A DNA stretch of 64,000 nt from Calothrix sp. NIES-2098 (GTDB lineage: Bacteria > Cyanobacteriota > Cyanobacteriia > Cyanobacteriales > Nostocaceae). Both the position numbers and the translations under genes were made by a program. The notes below the pieces were generated by a model that was given only the letters and a program-made list of their open reading frames with translations, was not told the DNA's origin and did not search any database. Positions 33,660 to 42,375 of the stretch are shown piece by piece; positions within the stretch are counted from its first letter, which is position 1; every line of letters begins with the position of its first letter. Where the stretch lies: assembly GCA_002368175.1 (NCBI GenBank), contig AP018172.1, positions 6,017,001-6,081,000 of the forward strand, in the 5' to 3' direction.

Positions 33660-34886
33660 TTACGGTTCTACCCAGCGTCCATCGGACTTAATGAGGTTAA
33701 TCAATTCCTCTACGCCTTTATCTTCTGGGACTTTTTTAATTTCTTCTCTGCCACGATATAAAGAAATATAACCAGGAGTTTTGCCTACATAGCCATAGTC
33801 AGCATCTGCCATTTCACCAGGGCCATTTACAATACAACCCATGACTGCTATGTCCAGCCCTGTTAAATGTTTAGTGGCTTCTCGAACTTTGTGCAGCACT
33901 TCTTCTAAGTTAAATAAAGTGCGTCCGCAGGAAGGACAGGCGACGTACTCCACCATAGTTTTCCGCAATCCCAAAGCTTGCAGAATGCTGTAGCAGACGG
34001 GAATTTCTTTTTCTGGTGCTTCTGTCAGGGAGACGCGAATTGTATCGCCAATGCCATCAGCTAATAATGGGGCAATGCCAGCCGTAGATTTAATTCGTCC
34101 GTATTCCCCGTCTCCGGCTTCTGTGACGCCCAAATGCAGGGGATAATCCATGCCCAACTCATCCATACGCTTGGCCATGAGACGATAGGCGGCTACCATG
34201 ACAGGTACTCGCGAGGCCTTCATCGAAATTACTAAATTGTGGAAGTTGAGCGATTCACAAATCCGAATGAATTCTAAAGCAGATTCCACCATGCCTTCTG
34301 GAGTATCGCCGTAGGTAAATAGCATTCTCTCGGCCAGAGAACCATGATTTACCCCGATGCGCATAGCTTTACCTTGATCTCTTAAAGAGACGACCAAAGG
34401 TTCTAGGGTTTCGCGGATTTTTTCCCCAATTTCATCAAATTCTGCTTTGGTGTATTCACTTCGATGAGAATTTGGTTTTTCAAAGACATATAAACCGGGA
34501 TTAATCCGTACTTTCTCAATGTGCTGGGCAACTTCTAAAGCAATTCTCATGCCGTTGTGATGCACATCAGCAACAATAGGCACATCTCGATAGGTTTGGA
34601 TGAGTTTTTGTTTAATTTCCGCTAAAGCTTTGGCATGAGCCATACTAGGCACAGTGACGCGGACAATTTCGCAGCCAATCTCGTGCAGACGACGAATAGC
34701 TGCCACAGAACCATCAATATCTAGCGTGTCTTCATTAATCATTGACTGCACTACCACAGGATAGCCACCGCCAATAGTGACATCTCCCACCTTTACCGGA
34801 CGGGTTTTACGCCGCTTAATTGTTGTATCAAAGGTAGGTTCGCTAGATGTGGAGTTTACAGTTGTAACTGTGGGCAGAGTTTGCAT
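33660..34886 (-). CDS. ispG: 4-hydroxy-3-methylbut-2-enyl diphosphate synthase
   Basis: From the ATG at 34884-34886 the protein has 408 residues. The alternative TTG start at 34931 adds 15 odd residues. The TIM-barrel start TRPVKVGDVTIGGGYPVVVQSMI and the C-terminal 4Fe-4S ligands (CPSCGRTLF and GCIVNGPGE) define IspG. It is the penultimate enzyme of the MEP isoprenoid pathway, whose third enzyme IspD is also in this window at 41626. It lies upstream of the Ctp protease gene on the same strand. Confidence 0.96.
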   Translation of the reverse strand: MQTLPTVTTVNSTSSEPTFDTTIKRRKTRPVKVGDVTIGGGYPVVVQSMINEDTLDIDGSVAAIRRLHEIGCEIVRVTVPSMAHAKALAEIKQKLIQTYRDVPIVADVHHNGMRIALEVAQHIEKVRINPGLYVFEKPNSHRSEYTKAEFDEIGEKIRETLEPLVVSLRDQGKAMRIGVNHGSLAERMLFTYGDTPEGMVESALEFIRICESLNFHNLVISMKASRVPVMVAAYRLMAKRMDELGMDYPLHLGVTEAGDGEYGRIKSTAGIAPLLADGIGDTIRVSLTEAPEKEIPVCYSILQALGLRKTMVEYVACPSCGRTLFNLEEVLHKVREATKHLTGLDIAVMGCIVNGPGEMADADYGYVGKTPGYISLYRGREEIKKVPEDKGVEELINLIKSDGRWVEP

Positions 34887-35253
34887 AACCTCATTAGGTA
34901 AATTTGCTGTAGCGAAAATATCAAATTTCAAAATCTCTGTTTCTCAGATTGCCACAGCTGGGGCGATTTTAGTCAATGAGGTAGTAAAAAAAAAAGAAAT
35001 TGAGAAAGTAGACGAAATAAAGGAGATTGATTGATTTTTCTCTTTACCGAAAATAGACGATTTACTAGCTTTTGCAGTTGGGTAGCGATCGCTCTCTTAC
35101 TGAGTTATAAATGCTATCACGAATGCCAATTATTTTAATAAATCAGCTTTTATAATTTTTATCTATGATATGCATCAATGCGCAGCTTTCATTACAACGC
35201 TATTTCCGTAGTATATAATTAACTCGCTCTCTAGCTGATGGAGAAATAAATTA
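34887..35253. other. Intergenic region
   Basis: Between ispG and the pentapeptide gene. It is AT-rich, with a GCGATCGC octamer and no gene. It should hold the ispG promoter and the end of the pentapeptide transcript. No clear hairpin. Confidence 0.5.
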
Positions 35254-36165
35254 TTATTCATCAATAGTGAAAATATCAACATCTATCTCATCTAATATAG
35301 ATGCATCATATTGTGGTAGGAAATCAATAATCTCTTCTTCCTCTTCGTCTTGATAGTCAGCAATCTCTTCAACTTTATTTTCTGGCATGATGGTATTACA
35401 GAAAATAGCATCAGCCAGATCTGTATATTTTAAATAGGTATCTTGCAAGTCTGTATTTGTGAGATTAGCATTCCTCAAATCTGTGTGGATTAGGTTAGCA
35501 CCTTTCAAGTTACTCCCACTCAGATCGACACCGCTTAAGTCAAGATTTCTGAGATTACAACCACTAAAATCTAATCCACGCAAGTCAGCACCGGGATACA
35601 TACGAATCACGCCTGGTGGGTCATTTACTGCTGTGTCTTTAAAAGGATGATAATTATAGTAGATAGCATCAGTTAAATCTGCACCACACTGATTTACTTC
35701 AGTCGGATCGTTAACATATAAAACAGTACGTCTAAGATAAACTTTTTTGAAGTAATTCTTAAAAGCGACAACAAACCAATTATCAATATTTGCTTTTTCC
35801 CAATTGGTATCGCTTAGATTAACAGCGACCAAACAGACTCCTCTTAATAAAGCTTGACTCAAATTAGCGCCAGTTAAGTTGGAACCTTCTAAAGATGACT
35901 GAAATGCATCGATGTTTTTTAAGTTAGCACCTGTTAAATCGCATTCATCAATTCGAGTATGGTCTAGATTAGCTTCACTCAGATTTGCTCCTTGCAAGTT
36001 GCTTTGGAGAATATCAGCATAGGCTAATTTCGTATTACTTAAATTCGCATTGCGGAAATTGACACCAATTAACTCAATACCCTTGAGTTTGACGCCTCTG
36101 AGGTCAAAACCAGAAAAATCTCTTTCACCTGCTGTGTAAAGCCTGAGTAACTCATCCCGGTTCAT
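35254..36165 (-). CDS. Pentapeptide-repeat protein (303 aa)
   Basis: From the ATG at 36163-36165 the protein has 303 residues. It has two blocks of A(D/N)LXX repeats (about residues 25-120 and 190-260: FRNANLSNTKL, LKGANLIHTDLRNANL), which should form right-handed quadrilateral beta-helices. They are separated by about 70 non-repeat residues. The tail is very acidic (DEEEEEIIDFLPQYD...DIDVDIF). No signal peptide is seen, so it is cytoplasmic. The function of such proteins is generally unknown, and the acidic tail could mimic nucleic acid, which is speculation. Confidence 0.88.
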   Translation of the reverse strand: MNRDELLRLYTAGERDFSGFDLRGVKLKGIELIGVNFRNANLSNTKLAYADILQSNLQGANLSEANLDHTRIDECDLTGANLKNIDAFQSSLEGSNLTGANLSQALLRGVCLVAVNLSDTNWEKANIDNWFVVAFKNYFKKVYLRRTVLYVNDPTEVNQCGADLTDAIYYNYHPFKDTAVNDPPGVIRMYPGADLRGLDFSGCNLRNLDLSGVDLSGSNLKGANLIHTDLRNANLTNTDLQDTYLKYTDLADAIFCNTIMPENKVEEIADYQDEEEEEIIDFLPQYDASILDEIDVDIFTIDE

Positions 36166-36289
36166 TAGTGCGATCGCTCTAGAATGTAATACAAATATAC
36201 TATTAACATAATGTATCGAAAAAACAAAAGAGAAGCGATCGCTCATACAAGCAGCTACATTATATTTGTGAGCAAATTTTCTGATACCG

Positions 36290-36508
36290 ATGCTAGAACA
36301 AAAAACAACGTTCCAGAAAGCTTTGGAAGCCGTAGAAGCCCTAGATCCAGAAGCTCAGGTTATGCTTGTAGATATTATTCAACAGCGTCTTAAACAGCAA
36401 AGACTGCATAATTTATTAAAACAAATTGCGCAAGCAGAAAGCGATTACGCTCAAGGTAATGTCCGGCGTGGTTCAGTTGCAGATTTAATGGGGGAGTTGG
36501 ACAAGTGA
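36290..36508 (+). CDS. Putative antitoxin of a RelE/YafQ-type pair
   Basis: A 72-residue, helical, charged protein (FQKALEAVEALDPEAQVMLV-DIIQQRL...). It overlaps the next gene by four bases (GTGA), the usual arrangement of type II antitoxin-toxin operons with the antitoxin first. The sequence resembles small cyanobacterial antitoxins with an EAV..L....Q..L..II..RL motif. No ribbon-helix-helix or HTH is certain. Confidence 0.75.
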   Translation: MLEQKTTFQKALEAVEALDPEAQVMLVDIIQQRLKQQRLHNLLKQIAQAESDYAQGNVRRGSVADLMGELDK

Positions 36509-36783
36509 AAACTTTGGTTTGGAGTCCAACATTTATTCGCGCTTTTAAAAGCTTGGTTAAGGACAATCCTGAATTACGTTGTCAAGTTGAGGAAGTTTTG
36601 CAACAAATGTTAGAAGACCCATTTCAACCAATTTTAGGTAGTCATCAGCTTAAAGATGATTTTTCAGGCAAATGGTCATGTTCCATTAATTATACTACTC
36701 GGCTTTTATTTAAATTTGTTACTAATAGTGACTTGTACGAAGAAGAAATATTGTTATTAACTTTAGATTATTATGAAGATTAA
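36505..36783 (+). CDS. Putative type II toxin, RelE/YafQ family
   Basis: A 92-residue protein starting at GTG. It contains the RelE-fold pattern FIRAFKSLVK at the start, HQLKDDFSGKWSCSINYTTR in the centre and RLLFKFV. RelE-type toxins cut mRNA on the ribosome. The usual C-terminal GxHDxxY-like segment is replaced by LLTLDYYED with no histidine, so catalytic competence is uncertain. It is coupled by a four-base overlap to the antitoxin gene. Confidence 0.8.
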   Translation: MKTLVWSPTFIRAFKSLVKDNPELRCQVEEVLQQMLEDPFQPILGSHQLKDDFSGKWSCSINYTTRLLFKFVTNSDLYEEEILLLTLDYYED

Positions 36784-36825
36784 AATATAGTAAATATAAT
36801 TAGCAAATCTAGCTCATAATTTTAT

Positions 36826-37863
36826 ATGAATAACCAAACAATAACTCAACTTCCAATTCCTCCACACTTCACATCCGAAAAAGTAGCTGAATTCTGGCGC
36901 GTACCTTACCAAAAACTTGCAGCAGAAGCTGAAGTATGGGCAAAACAACATAACATCCAACCAGCATCTTCTGATAAGTGCCGCATTTGTCTACTTTTAA
37001 TTGATGTTCAAAATACTTTTTGTATTCCTGAATTTGAATTATTTGTAGGTGGAAAATCGGGTAGAGGAGCAGTAGAAGATAATCAACGTTTGTGTGAATT
37101 TATTTATCGCAATTTAGGTGTAATTACAACAATTGCGCCCACAATGGATACTCATACAGCCATGCAGATTTTTCATCCTATTTTTTGGATAAATTCTGCT
37201 GGAGAACATCCAATACCAGCAGCTACTAACATTAAGCCAATAGATATAGAACAAGGTATCTGGAAAGTTAATCCATCTGTTGCTCATAGTATTACTAAGA
37301 GCGATTATGAATTATTAGAAAAACACGCTTATCATTATGTTAAACAGCTAAGTCAAGATGGTAAATATCCGCTAACAGTTTGGCCTTACCATTCAATGCT
37401 TGGCGGTATTGGTCATGCTTTAGTTTCTTCAGTAGAAGAAGCAATATTTTTCCATTGTATTGCGCGTCAGAGCCAAACACAATTTGAAATTAAAGGCGAT
37501 AATCCATTAACTGAAAACTATTCTGTTTTACGCCCAGAAGTATTAATAGGGTTCGATCGAAATCCCTTAGCTCAAAAGAACACACGCTTAATTCAGCAGC
37601 TTTTAGAATTTGATGCAGTAATTATTGGTGGTCAAGCTAAAAGTCATTGTGTTGCTTGGACAATTGATGATTTATTAACAGAAATTAAGCAAGTAGATGC
37701 TAACTTGACCAAAAAAGTTTATTTGTTAGAAGATTGCACATCTCCTGTTGTTGTTCCAGGGGTTGTTGACTACACAGAACAAGCAGATGCAGCCTTTGCG
37801 AGATTTGCCGCAGCGGGAATGAATATTATCAAATCAACTGATGTTATCTCAGGCTTTTTTTAA
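36826..37863 (+). CDS. Isochorismatase-like cysteine hydrolase
   Basis: A 345-residue protein of the cysteine-hydrolase fold. The catalytic Asp is in LLLIDVQNTFCIPEFELFVGG, and the nucleophile Cys lies in GGQAKSHCVAWTIDDL with the cis-peptide region just before it. It is longer than simple nicotinamidases (about 200 residues), with an extra insertion in the middle (about residues 110-200). The family includes nicotinamidases and isochorismatases; the substrate here is unknown. It follows the toxin gene by 42 bases but is not obviously related to it. Confidence 0.82.
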   Translation: MNNQTITQLPIPPHFTSEKVAEFWRVPYQKLAAEAEVWAKQHNIQPASSDKCRICLLLIDVQNTFCIPEFELFVGGKSGRGAVEDNQRLCEFIYRNLGVITTIAPTMDTHTAMQIFHPIFWINSAGEHPIPAATNIKPIDIEQGIWKVNPSVAHSITKSDYELLEKHAYHYVKQLSQDGKYPLTVWPYHSMLGGIGHALVSSVEEAIFFHCIARQSQTQFEIKGDNPLTENYSVLRPEVLIGFDRNPLAQKNTRLIQQLLEFDAVIIGGQAKSHCVAWTIDDLLTEIKQVDANLTKKVYLLEDCTSPVVVPGVVDYTEQADAAFARFAAAGMNIIKSTDVISGFF

Positions 37864-37888
37864 CGCAGAGGAACGCAAAAAATAATTC

Positions 37889-38770
37889 TCATTTATTGAG
37901 ATAACTTTTTGGATCTTGAGCTGCCCAACCCAGAGATGAGCTAGAACGCACTTCAAAATGAAGATGGGGTTGTTTGGCAGCAGGTTGTCCAGTAGTACCA
38001 ACGGTTCCGAGCAAGTCTCCTTTTTTTACTTGCTGACCGACGCTCACCTTGATAGTGTCAAGATGGGCGTAGCGGCTTTGGAGTCCGCCACTATGATTAA
38101 TGATGACTAATTTGCCGTAAGTACCCTGTTCGCTAGCAAAGGCGACAGTTCCAGGGGCGATCGCTTGTACTGATGTGCCTACAGCTGCTAATAAATCTAC
38201 TCCGCTATGAAAGAATACTTCGCCTGTAGTGGGATGAATTTGCCAACCATAAGGCAACGCCACGGTAGTCGCTTCTGGCAAAGGATAGCCACTTATTGGG
38301 CTAGGAGATGTAGCCGATGTAGGAGGCGCAGTTACAGGACGATTTGCCACACCATTCACCCCAGGAACAAACACAACTCTGGGGTTTTGTTGACAGCCAT
38401 TGATTTCAAACATGGCATCAGGCCGAACTTTATACTTAGCTGCTACTTGTCGCCACGTTTGACCTTGAGGTACTTCTACCACAATTCCATTGTAGGGAGG
38501 AATCTGAAGTTCGCTGCCCACAGCCACTGCGCCGTTTTTAGCAACTGGATTCATGCTAATAATAGTTGCAGGATTGAGATTATAGAGTTTGGCTATACTC
38601 TCTAGGGTTTCGCCACGGGTAACTATATGACGCCGGAAACGAGATAGGGCTGGCGGAGTGGGGCAACTCTCTACGGCAACGCTGGCACTTTGTAAGTCTG
38701 GGAGTATGAATCCCAGCCCTAAAGTGCTGATTAAACCACAGATAAACACTAGACAGTAGGGACGAGTCAT
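37889..38770 (-). CDS. LysM and M23 peptidase domain protein
   Basis: A 293-residue exported protein with an N-terminal signal segment (YCLVFICGLISTLGLGFILP). A LysM-like domain (HIVTRGETLESIAKLYNLNP) is at about 48-90 and a second LysM-like region at about 98-140. The C-terminal M23 domain has a zinc-ligand His and Asp in HSGVDLLAAVG, plus H in YAHLD and HLHFE. It should cleave or bind peptidoglycan cross-bridges in cell-wall turnover or division. Confidence 0.9.
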   Translation of the reverse strand: MTRPYCLVFICGLISTLGLGFILPDLQSASVAVESCPTPPALSRFRRHIVTRGETLESIAKLYNLNPATIISMNPVAKNGAVAVGSELQIPPYNGIVVEVPQGQTWRQVAAKYKVRPDAMFEINGCQQNPRVVFVPGVNGVANRPVTAPPTSATSPSPISGYPLPEATTVALPYGWQIHPTTGEVFFHSGVDLLAAVGTSVQAIAPGTVAFASEQGTYGKLVIINHSGGLQSRYAHLDTIKVSVGQQVKKGDLLGTVGTTGQPAAKQPHLHFEVRSSSSLGWAAQDPKSYLNK

Positions 38771-38973
38771 GTGTATCAGTAACGTTAATTTTAAATTTTA
38801 AATTGGTATTGGGAAAGTAGAAGCGGACAAGCGACAAGTAGTTCCCTGTAAGTATATTTAAGGATTTTTCACTTTTTCTTTACTGTTCTTTCAAATTGAT
38901 CTGTCCACTTGCTATTTGCTTGACTAAACTTAGAAATTAGCAACTGCATTGCTGTCAATAAACCGGAATTATT

Positions 38974-40182
38974 ATGAAGTTATCTTTAAAGCAACTGGCC
39001 GTCTATATATCTTTACTGATAATCGGCGGTGGTGCAGGTTTGTTAGGTAGTCGCTATCTCCTGCCAAAACGGTACTCTTTTCAAGAACTCAAAAATGTAA
39101 CGGCAGCTTTGCCTCCAGAATCGGTAGCTCCTAATCCTGTTAGCGGGCCAATTGGGGCGACTGGGGGTGACAATGTGAATTTTATCGCCACAGCAGTGCA
39201 AAAAGTTGGCCCAGCTGTAGTGCGAATTAATGCTACTCGCAAAGTTGCAAATCCCATTTCTGACGCCTTAAAAAATCCCCTATTGCGGCGCTTCTTTGGT
39301 GAAGATGAGCAACCAATGCCGGAAGAACGAATTGAACGCGGTACAGGGTCGGGATTTATATTAAGCGCTAATGGCGAATTACTGACTAACGCTCATGTAG
39401 TCGCAGATACAGACACAGTACAAGTAACCCTCAAGGATGGTCGATCTTTTGAAGGGAAAGTTTTGGGAGTTGATGCTGTTACAGATGTGGCAGTAGTGAA
39501 AATTCCCGCAGATAAATTGCCTACAGTCAAGCTGGGCAATTCGCAAAACTTGATCCCAGGGCAGTGGGCGATCGCTATTGGCAATCCCTTGGGTTTAGAT
39601 AATACTGTGACAATTGGTATTATCAGCGCTACCGATCGCACTAGCGCTCAAGTTGGTGTTCCAGAAAAGCGAGTTAGTTTTATCCAAACTGATGCTGCAA
39701 TCAACCCTGGTAACTCTGGCGGGCCTTTGTTAAACGCCCAAGGAGAGGTGATTGGTGTTAATACTGCGATTCGTGCTGATGCTCAAGGTCTGGGTTTTGC
39801 AATTCCCATAGAAACTGCTGCTCGGATTGCGAATCAACTATTTACCAAAGGGCGCGTAGAACATCCTTTTTTGGGTGTAGAGATGACAGATCTTTCTCCC
39901 ACTAAAAAGCAGCAGATTAATCAAGAAAATAATCTCAATATCCAACAGGATGCTGGTGTTGTGATTAAGGGTATTCTGGATAATTCCCCAGCAAAAAAGG
40001 CAGGACTGCTTGCTGGAGATGTGATTCAAAAAATCAATCGCAGGCCAGTTAAAACCTCAGCCCAAGTGCAAAGGTTAGTCGAGTCCAGTTCAGTTGGGGA
40101 CATATTAGAAATCGAAGTCAGCCGCAGCGGTAAAACCCAAATTTTTAAAGTACAATCAGGGACTTATCCTCAGAAGAAGTAG
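38974..40182 (+). CDS. HtrA-type serine protease (HhoA/HhoB/HhoC/DegQ family)
   Basis: A 402-residue protease with an N-terminal hydrophobic anchor (LAVYISLLIIGGGAGLLG). The catalytic triad is His in TNAHVVADTD, Asp in DAVTDVAVVK and Ser in NPGNSGGPLL. One PDZ domain occupies the C-terminus (GVVIKGILDNSPAKKAGLLAGDVI). These proteases degrade misfolded envelope and thylakoid proteins under light and heat stress. Which cyanobacterial paralogue it is cannot be decided from sequence alone. Confidence 0.92.
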   Translation: MKLSLKQLAVYISLLIIGGGAGLLGSRYLLPKRYSFQELKNVTAALPPESVAPNPVSGPIGATGGDNVNFIATAVQKVGPAVVRINATRKVANPISDALKNPLLRRFFGEDEQPMPEERIERGTGSGFILSANGELLTNAHVVADTDTVQVTLKDGRSFEGKVLGVDAVTDVAVVKIPADKLPTVKLGNSQNLIPGQWAIAIGNPLGLDNTVTIGIISATDRTSAQVGVPEKRVSFIQTDAAINPGNSGGPLLNAQGEVIGVNTAIRADAQGLGFAIPIETAARIANQLFTKGRVEHPFLGVEMTDLSPTKKQQINQENNLNIQQDAGVVIKGILDNSPAKKAGLLAGDVIQKINRRPVKTSAQVQRLVESSSVGDILEIEVSRSGKTQIFKVQSGTYPQKK

Positions 40183-40272
40183 CCGGGAGAACATGAGGCA
40201 AGGGAAACAAGGGGCACAGTAGCAGAGAAAAAAATGGACATTTGTCATTTTTTCTTGCTTATTGCCTATTGA

Positions 40273-40335
40273 CTCTTGAACGCCAGTTGCTAACTTGTGG
40301 GAAACCCTTCTGAGCTACGCACTGGCTCCTCTTGC
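40273..40335. repeat. Dispersed palindromic repeat, copy 1
   Basis: The element runs CTTGAACGCCAGTT...ACTGGCTCCTCTTG, with GCCAGT and ACTGGC able to pair. A second copy with the same ends and different interior lies at 60173-60230. It sits between htrA and the DUF760 gene. Confidence 0.7.
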
Positions 40336-40342
40336 CTATTGC

Positions 40343-40687
40343 CTATTGCCCAGACAAATGATCTAACTGCATCCTCTGTTCCATCTGGCGCAGGAAATAG
40401 CCCGTCATCATCGCTGATGCTAAAAGACCCGCTAGATTTTCCCTATCTGTTGTGATTTGCACGTTGAAATTTTCTGGAGGCAGCATTCCCACTAGCCCTT
40501 GAACGTTTTGCGAAATAATTTGCTTAATTTCGGGGCTGACGGACTGGGCAACGCGGGCTAAAACTTCAGGCGACTGATGCTGTAGATATTTCAGCAACTG
40601 ATTGGGGTTGTCCTCAAAGTAGTCGTTTAGAAGCTGGTTGGCTTGTTCCTCAGAGTTGTCATTTAGAAAGTCAGGATTAAACTCCAT
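40343..40687 (-). CDS. DUF760 family protein
   Basis: A 114-residue helical protein. The motifs LLKYLQHQSPEVLARVAQSVSP, IISQNVQGLVGMLPP and the end AMMTGYFLRQMEQRMQL match the DUF760 pattern found in cyanobacteria and chloroplasts. The function is unproven. There is no signal peptide. It lies downstream of the scpB gene on the same strand but separated by about 190 bases of repeats. Confidence 0.85.
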   Translation of the reverse strand: MEFNPDFLNDNSEEQANQLLNDYFEDNPNQLLKYLQHQSPEVLARVAQSVSPEIKQIISQNVQGLVGMLPPENFNVQITTDRENLAGLLASAMMTGYFLRQMEQRMQLDHLSGQ

Positions 40688-40880
40688 TGGCAGTTTTTTG
40701 TAGCTTAGTTGCTGATTCTACTCTAAACCATAGTACAAGGGTAATGCATTCCCCACTGGTATAACCAATTAACTCTATCTGGGGGAAGGTTGCTAGTTTA
40801 TTTGTCAAGAGTCAAGAGTCAAGTATTTCTTTTCCCTCTGTCCCCTGTCCGCCAGCTTCATCCCCATCAAGGTAGGGATT

Positions 40881-41429
40881 TTATTCTGCTGCTACTTCTT
40901 CTTTGAGTTCTAGATCTAGGTCTAGCTCTAATTGTTGTTCTTTTTGATTTGTGGCTAATATCTGAGGGAGTTGCTCGATTTGAAAATACTGATGAAATTT
41001 CGGTGTTACTTGTAGCGAGTAAGAGCGAGAGTCGCTGTCTCGGCGTTTCTTCACAAAACCAAGTTCCACAAGTTCGGGAACGTGTTGATACACTCCCGAA
41101 CCCCGGAGGTTAATCAAGTCGCTTTGGAGTATTGGGCTATTAAGGGCGATCGCTGCTAAAGTCCGCAATGCTCCTAAACCCAATTCTACGGGGATTAATG
41201 TTTGCACTAAGTCATGAAAATCAGACCGCAGTTGCAAACTATAACCATTTGGTGTCTCTACGACTTCTAGGGCGCTATCCCGGCGGGCATAGTCGTCAAT
41301 GAGTTCAATTATGCCTTCCTCAACCGTAGCGCGATCGCACGCGGCATACTCGGCGATTTCACCGAGCGACAAGGGCTTACCCTTTAAATAGAGAATTGCT
41401 TCTATCTTAGTCGCTGTGGCTGTGTTCAT
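40881..41429 (-). CDS. scpB: Segregation and condensation protein B
   Basis: A 182-residue protein with two winged-helix domains (KIEAILYLKGKPLSLGEIAEYA, then LGALRTLAAIALNSPILQSDL-INLRG with VPELVELGFVKKRR). Motifs match ScpB, which with ScpA and SMC forms the chromosome condensation complex. The C-terminus is an acidic Glu/Leu tail. The start is the ATG right next to a run of GTCAA(G/T)A repeats. Confidence 0.9.
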   Translation of the reverse strand: MNTATATKIEAILYLKGKPLSLGEIAEYAACDRATVEEGIIELIDDYARRDSALEVVETPNGYSLQLRSDFHDLVQTLIPVELGLGALRTLAAIALNSPILQSDLINLRGSGVYQHVPELVELGFVKKRRDSDSRSYSLQVTPKFHQYFQIEQLPQILATNQKEQQLELDLDLELKEEVAAE

Positions 41430-41469
41430 GAGTCAAGAGTCAATAGTCAATAGTCAAGAGTCAATAGCA
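41430..41469. repeat. Short tandem GAGTCAATA-type repeats
   Basis: The 40 bases upstream of scpB are made of GAGTCAAGA/GAGTCAATA-like units. Shorter versions occur at 40806-40823 and 59540-59555. This is a repeat type common in filamentous cyanobacteria. Confidence 0.6.
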
Positions 41470-41570
41470 ACTGACAAGTGACGACAGACGAGTTGCAAGT
41501 GTGTGGGATAATATCATAATTTACATAATTTGTCAATATTAGGGCATGGGGCATTGGGCATTTCTCCTTT

Positions 41571-41613
41571 GTCCCCCCACACTCCCCACACTCCCCACAC
41601 TCCCCACGCTCCC
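41571..41613. repeat. CTCCCCACA tandem repeat
   Basis: Three to four copies of a 9- to 10-base ACTCCCCAC unit. The reverse complement (GTGTGGGGAG)n recurs at 57651-57685 and 60101-60127, with a single-unit version at 58334-58351. All are intergenic. Confidence 0.65.
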
Positions 41614-41625
41614 TTCCCTGCTTCC

Positions 41626-42306
41626 TCATTCCCTACTTTTGAGGATAAATTCTGCGATCGCCAAATCTTGGGGAGTGGTCACTTTCAGATTTGTCTCCTC
41701 TCCTTGGACAATTCGGACTTCGATACCACACTTTTCAAACAAAGCCGCATCGTCAGTTACTTCCCAACCTTGACGCAAACCTTCGGCATGACACTGTTTT
41801 AATAATTTCACATCAAATCCTTGCGGAGTTTGTGCTGCCCATAATTGGCGTCGGTCAGGCGTACTTTGGATTATGCCATGTTCATCAACGACTTTGATCG
41901 TGTCTTTGACGGGAACGGCAGCAATCAAACCAGGACAGTGGCGGATAGCTTGGGCACAGGAATTGAGTAAATCTGGTGTGGCGAGGCATCTAGCGCCATC
42001 GTGAATTAAAACTTGCTCTGCGACGGCTGGTAGCGCCTGCAAGCCATTGTAAACAGATTCTTGTCTGGTGGAGCCACCACGAATTAATTCCACTGGTTTA
42101 GTCAGCTTTAAATCAGCAAGAATTGCCTTTAAATCTTCCCAGTCGGTGGGTTGAGAAATAATCCCAATCCAACTGATGCTATTTGCCGCTTCTGCGGCTT
42201 TGAGAGTCCAAGTAATAATCGGTTGCGATCGCACTGTTAGTAGGAGTTTATTGCGATCGCTCCCCATTCTTCGTCCGATACCCGCAGCTGGAATTAGTAA
42301 ATACAC
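41626..42306 (-). CDS. ispD: 2-C-methyl-D-erythritol 4-phosphate cytidylyltransferase
   Basis: From the GTG at 42304-42306 the protein has 226 residues (YLLIPAAGIGRRMGSDRNKLLL). A TTG four codons earlier is a less likely start. The nucleotide-binding LIPAAGIGRRMG, the motif VLIHDGARCLATPD and the C-terminal WEVTDDAALFEKCG identify IspD. It adds CMP to MEP in isoprenoid synthesis. It ends within about 200 bases of scpB and reads in the same direction. Confidence 0.94.
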   Translation of the reverse strand: MYLLIPAAGIGRRMGSDRNKLLLTVRSQPIITWTLKAAEAANSISWIGIISQPTDWEDLKAILADLKLTKPVELIRGGSTRQESVYNGLQALPAVAEQVLIHDGARCLATPDLLNSCAQAIRHCPGLIAAVPVKDTIKVVDEHGIIQSTPDRRQLWAAQTPQGFDVKLLKQCHAEGLRQGWEVTDDAALFEKCGIEVRIVQGEETNLKVTTPQDLAIAEFILKSRE

Positions 42307-42375
42307 AGAATTCTTCAATCTTTTGGCTATATATTTTCCCCTAAAATAGGGAGCGAGTAAGCGTCAATAAATATT

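Noticed and set aside
41430..41613. CRISPR-like repeats upstream of scpB
   Set aside because: The units are 9-10 bases and contiguous, without unique spacers, so this is a short tandem repeat and not a CRISPR array.
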